A stretch of DNA of 64,000 nt, taken from contig NZ_AODD01000007.1 in the NCBI RefSeq assembly GCF_000525835.1, positions 1-64,000 of the forward strand, written 5' to 3'. This document shows, piece by piece, positions 32,746 through 40,577 of this stretch (its first letter is position 1; every line of letters begins with the position of its first letter). Below the pieces are notes generated by a model. That model worked only from the letters and a program-made list of their open reading frames with translations, ran no database searches and was not told the DNA's origin. The stretch comes from Listeria grandensis FSL F6-0971. GTDB taxonomy: Bacteria; Bacillota; Bacilli; Lactobacillales; Listeriaceae. A program made the translations under genes and the position numbers.

Positions 32746-34527
32746 ATGACGGATTTTTTAGATAGTAAAAAGTTGTATCATGCCTTTTTAGGTGGTGCTA
32801 GGGCGGTTATTGATGCGAAGGATGGACTGAATGCGATCAATGTTTTTCCTGTGGCGGACGGTGATACGGGAAGTAATCTCGCGTCGACGATGTTATCGAT
32901 TGTGGAAGAGTCGAAAATCGCTGAATCGGCAAAAGAGACGCTGTATACGATTTCAGAGGCGGCTTTATTTGGTGCTCGCGGGAACTCAGGGATTATTTTT
33001 GCGCAATATGTGAATGGTATGCATTTTCATTTATCGGATGATAAACGTGTTTCGCTTGGCTGTTTTGCGCGCAGTGTCTCGGGTGGTGCTGATTATGCGT
33101 ATAATGCGATGGGAAATCCGGTGGAAGGTACGATGATTACGGTGATTCGGGCGTGGTCGGAAGCGATTGCGCAGGCGAAGGATCATGGCGCCACTTTTCA
33201 AGAGGTGTTGGTAAATGCGTTGAAACAGGCTAAAATGGCTTTGGAAAGTACGCCGAATATGTTGCGAGTTTTGCGGGATAATGGGGTTGTGGATGCTGGT
33301 GCAAAGGGATTTTTCACGTTTATTGAAGGATTTACATCGGTGATTAATGACGAGACGTATGTGGCGGAGGTGCAGAGCTTGCCGCGATTGGTGGATGAGG
33401 AAGTTTTGGATCAGGCGCCTGTGTTTCGTTATTGTACGGAGGTTTTGCTGCAGGGAGAAGGGCTGGACGCGGATGAGATTCGGTCGGGATTGTTGTCGTT
33501 TGGCGATTCTCTGATTGTCGCGGGGACGGATACAAAAATTCGGGTACATATTCATACGGATGAGCCGCGCGAGGTTTGTGCTTATTTGGCTGATTATGGC
33601 GTGATGATACAGCAGAAAGTGGATGATATGCAGAATCAATTCGACGTGATTCATCATCGGAAATATCGGATTGCACTAGTGACGGATTCGGTGGCGGATT
33701 TGCCGCAGAGCGTGATGGAGGAATATCAGATTCAAGTCATTCCGCTACACATCGCGCTTGCTGGGAATGATTATTTGGATAAAATCACGATGGATACGGG
33801 CACGCTGTTTGAGCGTCTAGAGGATAGCGACGCGTATCCGACATCATCTCAGCCGAGTGTGAAAGCGGTCGCGAATCAGTTGTCGTTTTTGGCGAATCAT
33901 TATGAGCACGTGCTTGTTTTGACGGTATCTGGCAAACTTAGCGGTACGTATGAAACGGTGAAAAAAGCGGCGGCGAGTGTGTCGGGTGATATTGTAGTGT
34001 TGGACACGCGGCAAAATTCGGGTGCGCAAGGATTGCTCGTGAAGGCTGCTGCGGAACAAATTGCGCTCGGAAAAACGTTCGCGGAAGTACAGTCGTTCGT
34101 GATGCAGCGTATTTCGCAAACGAAGATATTTGTCAGCGTGCCAAACTTGGATGCGATGATTCGGTCGGGGCGTCTCGGTGAAAAGGGCGGCGCGATTGGG
34201 AATACGTTGCGCTTGAAACCAGTTGTTTCACTATCAGATACGGGGGCTGGAACGGTGAGCGATATTGCTTTTAGTTTGCAGAGAAGCACGAAGAAAATTG
34301 CAGCACGCGTGAAGAAGATGCTCGCACAAGGTCAGGTCGCGGAATATGCGATTGTCCATGCACACACGCCGGAACGAGCGGCGGAATATGAGGCATTGTT
34401 TACGAAGATTGTTGGGAAGTCGGCTGCCTATGTGATGGAGATTTCATCCATTATTGCGATGAGTGCTGGGGTAGGCTGTGTGGCGATTGCGATTCGGATG
34501 CAATTAGATGAGGGGGAGGAAATATAA
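32746..34527 (+). CDS. Fused fatty-acid kinase-like protein: FakA N-terminal/middle domains plus DegV (FakB) domain
   Basis: A 593-aa protein. ATG 32746 is chosen because [21 protein letters not shown] is the typical FakA start. Residues 1-200 form a DhaL/DAK2 kinase domain ([30 protein letters not shown]). Residues about 205-300 match the FakA middle domain, with its Cys (YCTE) and HxH (RVHIHTDEP). From about 305 it is a DegV domain ([45 protein letters not shown]). FakA phosphorylates fatty acids held by FakB for phospholipid synthesis. Here both roles are fused, and the FakA C-terminal domain is replaced by DegV. It lies between DUF2177 and DUF1295 genes. Confidence 0.85.
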   Translation: MTDFLDSKKLYHAFLGGARAVIDAKDGLNAINVFPVADGDTGSNLASTMLSIVEESKIAESAKETLYTISEAALFGARGNSGIIFAQYVNGMHFHLSDDKRVSLGCFARSVSGGADYAYNAMGNPVEGTMITVIRAWSEAIAQAKDHGATFQEVLVNALKQAKMALESTPNMLRVLRDNGVVDAGAKGFFTFIEGFTSVINDETYVAEVQSLPRLVDEEVLDQAPVFRYCTEVLLQGEGLDADEIRSGLLSFGDSLIVAGTDTKIRVHIHTDEPREVCAYLADYGVMIQQKVDDMQNQFDVIHHRKYRIALVTDSVADLPQSVMEEYQIQVIPLHIALAGNDYLDKITMDTGTLFERLEDSDAYPTSSQPSVKAVANQLSFLANHYEHVLVLTVSGKLSGTYETVKKAAASVSGDIVVLDTRQNSGAQGLLVKAAAEQIALGKTFAEVQSFVMQRISQTKIFVSVPNLDAMIRSGRLGEKGGAIGNTLRLKPVVSLSDTGAGTVSDIAFSLQRSTKKIAARVKKMLAQGQVAEYAIVHAHTPERAAEYEALFTKIVGKSAAYVMEISSIIAMSAGVGCVAIAIRMQLDEGEEI

Positions 34528-34528
34528 G

Positions 34529-35302
34529 ATGATATATTGGATAGCAGGCTTAGTATTATGGATTTACTTTACAATTTTGTTCCTATGGGCGCAAAAATTA
34601 AAAAATAATTCGATTGTAGATTTAGCGTGGGGACCGGGATTTGTTATCGTTGCGCTATATACGTATTTTTTCGGTGGCGAGATGACGGCGCAAGGTTTGA
34701 TTGTAACCATCTTCGTTTTTATTTGGGGCATGCGCTTGTTTCTACACTTAGCGAATCGAAATATTGGGAAACCGGAGGACTATCGCTATGTGAATATGCG
34801 TAAGCGTTGGGGGACTCATTTTGCTAAACTAAAAGCGTATTTGAACGTCTTTATTTTGCAAGGCGTACTGCTTTATATTATTAGCTTGCCAATCTTGCTT
34901 GTGAATACAACCTCTGCAAATGCACTGGCTTGGTGGAATTACGCGGGAATGGCCGTTTGGATTATCGGATTCTTTTTCGAAGTCGTTGGAGACGAACAAC
35001 TGCGCCGTTTCAAAAAGAACCCAGAAAACAAAGGCAAACTCATCATGACGGGACTTTGGAAATATACGCGCCATCCGAATTATTTTGGCGAGGCGCTTAG
35101 TTGGTGGGGCATTTTTCTAGTAAGCTTCACTGGGGCAGCAAGTCTTTGGGGCATTATTGGTCCCGTTATTATTACGTTGCTACTGTTATTCGTATCCGGC
35201 GTGCCATTACTCGAGAAGAAGTATAAGGACCGCCCCGATTTTCAGGCTTATGCCAAGCGAACGTCCAAATTTATTCCGAGCATTCCAAAGAAGGAGAACT
35301 AA
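34529..35302 (+). CDS. DUF1295 membrane protein (steroid 5-alpha-reductase-like)
   Basis: A 257-aa protein from ATG 34529 with GGGGGAGGA eight bases upstream. It has about six membrane segments. The C-terminal signature [23 protein letters not shown] matches DUF1295 and the steroid 5-alpha-reductase/isoprenylcysteine methyltransferase fold, which bind NADPH or SAM at such a motif. It is probably a lipid or isoprenoid-modifying enzyme in the membrane. It directly follows the Fak-like gene, so a lipid connection is plausible but unproven. Confidence 0.85.
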   Translation: MIYWIAGLVLWIYFTILFLWAQKLKNNSIVDLAWGPGFVIVALYTYFFGGEMTAQGLIVTIFVFIWGMRLFLHLANRNIGKPEDYRYVNMRKRWGTHFAKLKAYLNVFILQGVLLYIISLPILLVNTTSANALAWWNYAGMAVWIIGFFFEVVGDEQLRRFKKNPENKGKLIMTGLWKYTRHPNYFGEALSWWGIFLVSFTGAASLWGIIGPVIITLLLLFVSGVPLLEKKYKDRPDFQAYAKRTSKFIPSIPKKEN

Positions 35303-35351
35303 ACGTAAAGGGTTATGGCATGTTTATGTATACTTTGTGAGGGTATTGTCC

Positions 35352-35399
35352 AATGCAAACAATTTGTACCGAGCGTTCTTTACTGGAACAGCGCAATAA
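35352..35399 (+). pseudogene. Decayed 3' end of a duplicate of the downstream lipoprotein gene
   Basis: Codons at 35352-35399 read NANNLYRAFFTGTAQ then stop. The intact lipoprotein ends FAQNLYLAFFTGTVQ then stop (36136-36183); 11 of 15 residues match. No RBS or remaining upstream homologous frame is seen, so only the tail of a former tandem copy survives. Confidence 0.75.
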
Positions 35400-35544
35400 A
35401 ATAATTTTGTAGTGATTATGTTGAGATAGTGTATAACATTAAACTATTATTTGATGTATTCCCGTCTAAATACTTGTAATCTGTTTGGAATCCTTTAGAA
35501 TAGGAAGAGTATGAAAATAAGGTTGGGAAAAAGGAGTGTATCAC

Positions 35545-36183
35545 ATGAAGAAAAAGTTAGCTTTAATGTTTGTCGTTGTTTTAACAGCTGCGATTACCCT
35601 AGCTGCATGTGGAAGTAAGGCAGTAGAACCAAAAGAAGCAGCAGATATCGCGGTTAACACAATCATCTTCAATAAGGACACAGATAAATTCGAAGACACT
35701 TTTGGTGAAGATGCAAAAAACCTTGAAAAAGAAATCAAAACAGGCTTTAAAAAGGGCTTCACAACTAGCTTAAACATTACAGATGGTAGTATCGATGATG
35801 AGGTCGACAAATTATACGACACCTTCGCAAAACGTGTGAAAGACGTCACTAAATACACAACAAAGGTAACAAACGATGATAAAGATAAACCAACTGTAGA
35901 AATCTCTGTAAACGGGCTTGACATGACGGGAGTACAAGCAGAAATGACAACGGCACTACAAGCGAAAGTAAAAGCAGATCCAACAATCGAAAAAGACGCA
36001 AAGAAAGCTGCAACAGCAATGCTTGAAGTATACCAAGAAACCATTTCCAAAGCAAAAGTTTCTGAGAAAGCTGTCAAAGTAAAAATGAACTTAGAGTCCA
36101 ATAAAGATCAATGGAAAATCAAAGACGCCGAAGCCTTTGCACAAAATCTATACTTGGCATTCTTTACAGGTACTGTTCAATAA
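35545..36183 (+). CDS. Lipoprotein of unknown function (DUF5105-like)
   Basis: A 212-aa protein from ATG 35545 with AAAGGAGTG. The signal peptide ends in lipobox TLAAC. The mature part is Lys/Asp/Thr-rich, alpha-helical with a short beta section, and begins PKEAADIAVNTIIFNKDTDKF. It resembles the small Listeria lipoproteins that I associate with DUF5105; that assignment is from memory. It is surface-anchored. A terminator follows. The 242 bp upstream hold the remnant of a second copy and no other gene. Confidence 0.75.
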   Translation: MKKKLALMFVVVLTAAITLAACGSKAVEPKEAADIAVNTIIFNKDTDKFEDTFGEDAKNLEKEIKTGFKKGFTTSLNITDGSIDDEVDKLYDTFAKRVKDVTKYTTKVTNDDKDKPTVEISVNGLDMTGVQAEMTTALQAKVKADPTIEKDAKKAATAMLEVYQETISKAKVSEKAVKVKMNLESNKDQWKIKDAEAFAQNLYLAFFTGTVQ

Positions 36184-36187
36184 ACTA

Positions 36188-36227
36188 AAAATGCGAGCCC
36201 AATAGTTAAACGGGTTCGCATTTTTTT
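36188..36227. terminator. Terminator after the lipoprotein
   Basis: AAAAATGCGAGCCC pairs with GGGTTCGCATTTTT (one G-T pair), with an 11-nt loop and seven T. The A-run lets it serve the converging gene. Confidence 0.88.
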
Positions 36228-36234
36228 GCTATTT

Positions 36235-36868
36235 TTAGCGTTGACCAACCGTGAAACGAGCGCGGATATGTTTGCCTTTTTCTGCTTCGTCAAGGAGTGC
36301 CATCGCATAGTCTTCCATACTGATGTAGCTATTTCCGTTGGCATCAACGATCAGTTCATCGGTTCCTGTTGTGTAAGTACCTGTGCGTTCGCCTGGCTCG
36401 AATAATCCAGCTGGGCTAATGAATGTCCAGTCAAAGGTAGCATCGCTTTTCAGATGGTCTAATTGAATCGATTGTGCGGCTCCTGTAGCGTAATAAGGCG
36501 CTTCTTTAAAAGATGGTGTATCGAGAACGCGTGTCCCTTTGTCATCAACTAGCGAGCTCGCTGCACCGCCGACAACGATCAAACGCGGCTTCGAGGTTCC
36601 ATTTAATTCTGTAATCAAGTGATCGATCGATTTCCAATGATTATCAGATTCTTCAATAGGCGCGCTAAAAGCATCCACTAACACATCGAAACCAGCAACG
36701 TCTTCTTTTGTTACGCTAAAAATATCTTTTTCAATAATTGCGACAGATGTATCGGTTAGTCTGCTCGGATTGCGAACAATGGCTGTGACCTCATGCCCCC
36801 CGATTTTTTGCTTCTGTTAACACTCTTGATCCTGTACGTCCAGTTGCTCCAATGATACCAATTTTCAT
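36235..36868 (-). pseudogene. NAD(P)-binding oxidoreductase (NmrA/SDR-like), broken by one extra base in a C/G run
   Basis: ATG at 36868 (behind AGGAGGTC) begins MKIGIIGATGRTGSRVLTEAK, a Rossmann GxxGxxG motif. It then stops after NRGA because of six G (36796-36801, C on the plus strand). With five G it continues NRGHEVTAIVRNPSRL through to 36235, a complete 210-aa protein with VVGGAASSLVD and YYATGAAQ. The family includes NAD(P)H-dependent atypical SDRs such as YhfK and YwnB; redox sensing or quinone reduction is likely. L. monocytogenes lmo0794 appears to be the counterpart. It has its own promoter and a palindromic operator. Confidence 0.8.
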
Positions 36869-36891
36869 AATAAATGACCTCCTTATATTTA

Positions 36892-36914
36892 GTTGTAACT
36901 ATTGATGTTACAAC
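36892..36914 (-). promoter_or_regulatory. Perfect inverted-repeat operator of the oxidoreductase gene
   Basis: GTTGTAAC-N7-GTTACAAC has perfect 8-bp arms and lies just downstream of the -10 box, where a repressor would block transcription. The size and position fit MarR/HxlR-type redox regulators, but none is adjacent. Confidence 0.75.
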
Positions 36915-36924
36915 GATTGATTTT

Positions 36925-36953
36925 AGTATATCGATTCTAGCGTTAAATGTAAA
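36925..36953 (-). promoter_or_regulatory. SigA promoter of the oxidoreductase gene
   Basis: On the minus strand: -35 TTTACA, 17 nt, -10 TATACT. Confidence 0.82.
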
Positions 36954-37019
36954 GTAGAAAGTTTATATAACATAAAAAAGAGACAAGGAATCGTGTAGAA
37001 ACCGTTGCCTCGTCTTATT

Positions 37020-37928
37020 TTAAGAGATTGTTGCTTTTTTTAATTTGGATGCGATTATCAGGTGGGAGACGGTGAAAATGAGTAGTGCCGCCCAAATGAA
37101 TAGGAAGGCAATAAGCTGTATGCCATCGAAAGCTTCATGGAAAACAAATACGCCTAGAATGAGCATTAACGTTGGCCCAACATATTGGATGAAACCGAGC
37201 ATCACGTAAGAAATTCGTCTCGCACTCGTGGCGAATAGTAGAAGCGGGATTGCAGTTACAACGCCGGCGCCAAAGAGTACGAGATTGGTGTCCAAACCAA
37301 ACCGCATAAACGCATCTTGCGCGAAAAATACTAAAAATAGAAGTGCGAATGGCGTCATAATCATTGTCTCGATGGTTAGTCCGCCCCAAGCGCTGACAGG
37401 AACTAGCTTTTTAATCAAGCCGTATAAGCCAAATGTGACGGCCATCGAAATAGCGGCCCAAGGGAAAACGCCTTGGTGGATCGCTAAAATAAGCACACCG
37501 ACTGCGGCTGAAAGCACTGCTAAAACCTCGCCGCGGCTGAGTTTTTCCTTCAAGAAAACAGTTGCAAGCAGAACGTTCACTAATGGATTAATATAATAAC
37601 CGAGACTTGCGCTAATCACATGCCCATCATTCACCGTAAAAATAAAAATGAACCAGTTTGCCGTGATTAAAACAGACGCGACGGAAATGGCTAGTATCAA
37701 TTTGGGCCGTTTGATAATCGAGATAATTTCTGCCCAGACAACTTTTGATTTGCCCATCATCGCGATAATCAAGACCATAAATACAAATGACCAAATAATG
37801 CGGTAAGCCAGAATCTCGCTTGCTGGAACGCCTCCAGCCATTTTCCAATAAAGCGGTAATACGCCCCAAATAATGTAGGCAGCAATCGCAGCTAAAATGC
37901 CCCAAGTTTTTTCTTTTTCTGTATACAT
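37020..37928 (-). CDS. rarD: RarD/EamA-family transporter
   Basis: A 302-aa protein with ten hydrophobic segments. It opens GILAAIAAYIIWGVLPLYWK, the RarD signature, followed by ASEILAYRIIWSFVFM and LGYYINPLVNVLLATVFLKEKLSRGE. The C-terminal half holds GFIQYVGPTLMLILGVFVFHE. RarD belongs to the drug/metabolite transporter superfamily and is a predicted permease; the substrate is unknown despite the old chloramphenicol label. A short A/T-rich leader separates it from neighbours, and it is transcribed alone. Confidence 0.88.
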   Translation of the reverse strand: MYTEKEKTWGILAAIAAYIIWGVLPLYWKMAGGVPASEILAYRIIWSFVFMVLIIAMMGKSKVVWAEIISIIKRPKLILAISVASVLITANWFIFIFTVNDGHVISASLGYYINPLVNVLLATVFLKEKLSRGEVLAVLSAAVGVLILAIHQGVFPWAAISMAVTFGLYGLIKKLVPVSAWGGLTIETMIMTPFALLFLVFFAQDAFMRFGLDTNLVLFGAGVVTAIPLLLFATSARRISYVMLGFIQYVGPTLMLILGVFVFHEAFDGIQLIAFLFIWAALLIFTVSHLIIASKLKKATIS

Positions 37929-38069
37929 TTCCTCACCTTTTCTAAAAAAATACTAGAACCATTGTAACATACATTGCCTATCGAAAAGCCAAAAATCAGC
38001 TATAAGTTGCTGAAAAAAATTTTTTCGCATATGATAGACTAAAGAAGAAATGGGAGAGATGTGGGTTTT

Positions 38070-38714
38070 ATGCAAACGAATAAACGAATAATCGATGAAA
38101 AAAGAGAACGGCTATCGTCTGAAAAAAAGGCCTATATGCAGACGGTAGAATGGGTGCTTACCGCGGATAAAAATTTATCGGATAAAGCGAAGGAAGCGGT
38201 ATTATTAGTAGCGATAGAGGAGTTACTAGCAGCAGAAGAAGCAGACGCTGAGAAGATTTTTGGAATGGATGCGACAGCGTATGGAAGACAACTTACGAAA
38301 ACAAGAATTCCAGAGACAACGCATAAAAATCCGATCCCACTCTTTGTGTTTATCGGAATTGTGGCGATGAGTTTATTTTTAGTCGTGATGGGGATCCTTC
38401 ATTTTGTCAATAAAGATCATGTGTTTTATATGGGGACATTTTTTGTATCGCTTGTGCTCGTATTTATTTGTATCGTGTGCGTGTTGGTTGGAGGGTACAT
38501 ATTATGGAAACATTACACGGTGACAGTATCTAAGTCGATGGCGGCCTATTTTTTAATTGGAAGTGGCATCTTGATTATGTATGTTTTTGTACTCGTGTTT
38601 ATTTTAATGATTTTACCAAACTTTGGAGCGGTGATTAGTAGTGGGGCGTTGATTGAAATGATTCTTGGTGTCGCAGGATTTATCACAGCAAGCATCGTTT
38701 GGCGGAAAATATAA
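38070..38714 (+). CDS. Membrane protein with N-terminal helical domain
   Basis: A 214-aa protein. ATG 38070 is preferred over GTG 38061, which is too close to GGGAGAG. Residues 1-85 are charged and helical (SEKKAYMQTVEWVLTADKNLSDKAKEAV pattern, split by DKAKEAVLLVAIEELL). Four hydrophobic segments follow, with no charged motif inside. The layout resembles the HAAS/DUF1129-like proteins that carry a small cytoplasmic signalling bundle before a membrane domain. Function is unknown. It is a single gene with a bidirectional terminator. Confidence 0.65.
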   Translation: MQTNKRIIDEKRERLSSEKKAYMQTVEWVLTADKNLSDKAKEAVLLVAIEELLAAEEADAEKIFGMDATAYGRQLTKTRIPETTHKNPIPLFVFIGIVAMSLFLVVMGILHFVNKDHVFYMGTFFVSLVLVFICIVCVLVGGYILWKHYTVTVSKSMAAYFLIGSGILIMYVFVLVFILMILPNFGAVISSGALIEMILGVAGFITASIVWRKI

Positions 38715-38715
38715 A

Positions 38716-38766
38716 AAAAGGGTGAAGCAGGAGTCTCTGAGATTTAAAGACCTTGCTTCACCTTTT
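38716..38766. terminator. Bidirectional terminator
   Basis: AAAAGGGTGAAGCA pairs with TGCTTCACCTTTT around a loop of about 22 nt. It serves the genes ending at 38714 and 38771. Confidence 0.82.
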
Positions 38767-38770
38767 GATT

Positions 38771-39301
38771 TTATTTTGAAACTTCGATTTGGATGTTAAG
38801 TTTTACTTCATCGCCAATTAGTACGCCACCAGTTTCAAGCACGTCATTGTAATTTAGTTCGAAGTCTTTGCGATTGAATTTACCAGTACCTTCAAAACCA
38901 GCGACCATATTGCCAGACATTGGATCTTTACTTGTTCCTTCGTATTCTACATCTAGTGTAATCGTTTTTGTGATGGCGCGGATGGTAAGGTCTCCGGTTA
39001 CTTTGTACTCGTTACCGCCACCAGCTTCAATCTTCGTCGATTTAAACGTAATGGATGGGTGATTTTCTACATCGAAGAAATCGGGGCTCTTCAAATGACC
39101 ATCACGCGCTTCTTGGTGCGTGTCGATAGAGGCCGCATCTACTGTGAAGTTTAGGCTAGCTGTTGTTAAATCCTCAGGGTCAAGCGATAAATTGGCACTG
39201 AAATCTTTGAAAACACCTTTCACTTTAGATACCATCATGTGTTTTACTTGAAACTCGATTGAACTGTGTGCTGGGTCTACATTCCATTTTTCTACTGTCA
39301 T
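38771..39301 (-). CDS. YceI-family lipid-binding protein
   Basis: A 176-aa protein. ATG 39301 is used because TGGAGGAA precedes it and MTVEKWNVDPAHSSIEFQVKHMM is the standard start. The lipocalin-like fold motifs are HPSITFKST, GDLTIRAITKTITLDVEY and FNRKDFELNY. YceI proteins bind isoprenoid or fatty-acid lipids. This one has no signal peptide and is therefore cytoplasmic, as in other Listeria (lmo0796). It lies 45 bp behind a MarR gene and is probably in its operon and under its control. Confidence 0.9.
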   Translation of the reverse strand: MTVEKWNVDPAHSSIEFQVKHMMVSKVKGVFKDFSANLSLDPEDLTTASLNFTVDAASIDTHQEARDGHLKSPDFFDVENHPSITFKSTKIEAGGGNEYKVTGDLTIRAITKTITLDVEYEGTSKDPMSGNMVAGFEGTGKFNRKDFELNYNDVLETGGVLIGDEVKLNIQIEVSK

Positions 39302-39346
39302 TTTAAATTCCTCCAATTATTGTTTTGTATTTTTTGGCGCCATCTT

Positions 39347-39787
39347 CTAGTTTGCTCGCCAGTGGGATTCGGCGTTTATACCGATTTTTTTTAGTCCCTC
39401 TATTAATGTTGCCTTCTCTTCCTCATCTAAAACATCGAGTTGTTCTTTTATCAAAGTTTCAAATTTCGGAAATAGGTTGCTGATAAATGTTTGGCCTGAC
39501 TCGGTTAGCTCTGCGTATACAATGCGACGATCATTCTCGTCTGCGATGCGCGTTAAGTAATTCTTTTTTTCAAGTTTGCTGACCATGTAGGTCGTGTTGC
39601 CGTTGGAAATCAGGTTTTTTTGACCGATGGCTTGGAGTTGTTGCGGTCCAAGATGATAAATCTGTTCTAAAACACCGAATTCACTTGGCGTAATGCCATA
39701 TGCTTCTACTAATTTGGTCGTAATCTTTTGAATCCAGCCAGCCGATCTTAGTAAAACAGTGAATAGTTTCAAATCGATATCTTCCAC
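39347..39787 (-). CDS. MarR-family transcriptional regulator
   Basis: A 146-aa regulator with a winged helix: TPSEFGVLEQIYHLGPQQLQ, then NTTYMVSKLEKKNYLTRIADENDRRIVYAELTESG, which contains the wing. It has no cysteine, so a ligand and not thiol oxidation would be sensed. It is upstream of and probably cotranscribed with yceI. The promoter carries an inverted repeat between its -35 and -10, suggesting autoregulation. Confidence 0.9.
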   Translation of the reverse strand: MEDIDLKLFTVLLRSAGWIQKITTKLVEAYGITPSEFGVLEQIYHLGPQQLQAIGQKNLISNGNTTYMVSKLEKKNYLTRIADENDRRIVYAELTESGQTFISNLFPKFETLIKEQLDVLDEEEKATLIEGLKKIGINAESHWRAN

Positions 39788-39841
39788 AGAAAACGCCTCG
39801 CTTCAACAAAATGTTTTAATATCGAAATATCTTACAAACAA

Positions 39842-39871
39842 ATAATAACATACTTACTAAAAATAAGTCAA
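39842..39871 (-). promoter_or_regulatory. Promoter with internal inverted repeat upstream of marR-yceI
   Basis: On the minus strand: -35 TTGACT (39866-39871), 18 nt, extended -10 TGTTATTAT. ACTTA/TAAGT arms (39852-39856 and 39864-39868) lie between them, a plausible site for MarR autorepression. Confidence 0.65.
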
Positions 39872-39979
39872 TTGATTTAGAAAAAAATTTTAAAAAAATA
39901 GGGTTTCGTTAAGTTTATGTAAAGATCATTGTGTATAATAGAAAGTAGCGTAGAATAGAAAAGGAAGAGGTGATGAAAG

Positions 39980-40438
39980 ATGGAGTTAAGTGAAGATAGA
40001 GTAAATCGAGTGCAGGATGTATTGGGGTCATATTGGGCGATCAATCGGATTACCGCCAAGCATGCCGAACAGAATGCGCTCAGCCTAGGCTTGTCGTTGC
40101 AACAAATGGCGATACTTAATATTTTGTACGGACGTCCAGAATCAACGGTAGATGATCTAAAGAAGAAACTATTCACATCGACAGAAATCATTTCGGCCAA
40201 TGTGGACGGGTTAGTCCACGCCAGATTAGTAGAAAAACTAAACACAGAATTCGTCGAAAATGCTGATGCATGGCGCTTGCAGTTGACAGAAAAAGGGAAA
40301 GAAATGTCTGAACGCTCGACACAGAACGCCTTTGCTTATAAAGCGATGATGAAGGCTTTAGATGAGATCGATGATGAAGATATAGACAAATTAATCGAGA
40401 TCAACCGCAAAATAGAAGGTTTGCTAAAAACAGACTAA
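39980..40438 (+). CDS. MarR-like winged-helix regulator
   Basis: A 152-aa protein. SLGLSLQQMAILNILYGRPESTVDDLKKKLFTSTEIISANVDGLVHARLVEKLN is a MarR-type helix-turn-helix region (quoted by its helices: SLQQMAILNILY, TVDDLKKKLF, TEIISANVDGL). The wing lacks the usual DxRD motif, so it is a divergent member. It is divergent from the marR-yceI operon, with 192 bp between the start codons. A TATAAT at 39934-39939 is the likely -10. RBS GGAAGAGG. Its target is unknown. Confidence 0.75.
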   Translation: MELSEDRVNRVQDVLGSYWAINRITAKHAEQNALSLGLSLQQMAILNILYGRPESTVDDLKKKLFTSTEIISANVDGLVHARLVEKLNTEFVENADAWRLQLTEKGKEMSERSTQNAFAYKAMMKALDEIDDEDIDKLIEINRKIEGLLKTD

Positions 40439-40536
40439 CTAAATTTATTTAAACTTCTTGGCTGGCTTGAACATGGTAAAATACCAGATTTAGGTCAGCC
40501 AATTTGCGAGATAAAATCGGTAAAAAACATCGAAGA

Positions 40537-40563
40537 CCCCTAGAATGACTTTCATTCTAGGGG
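40537..40563. terminator. Strong hairpin between the MarR-like gene and lysP
   Basis: A perfect 12-bp stem CCCCTAGAATGA / TCATTCTAGGGG with a 3-nt loop. It has no T-run on the plus side but a short T-rich stretch a few bases away on the minus side. It probably ends lysP. Confidence 0.6.
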
Positions 40564-40577
40564 TTGATGTATGTGCA

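Noticed and set aside
33031-33657. A 208-aa minus-strand frame opposite the Fak-type fusion
   Set aside because: Composition (Arg/His/Ile-rich) is that of an antisense shadow; the plus-strand frame has clear domain motifs.
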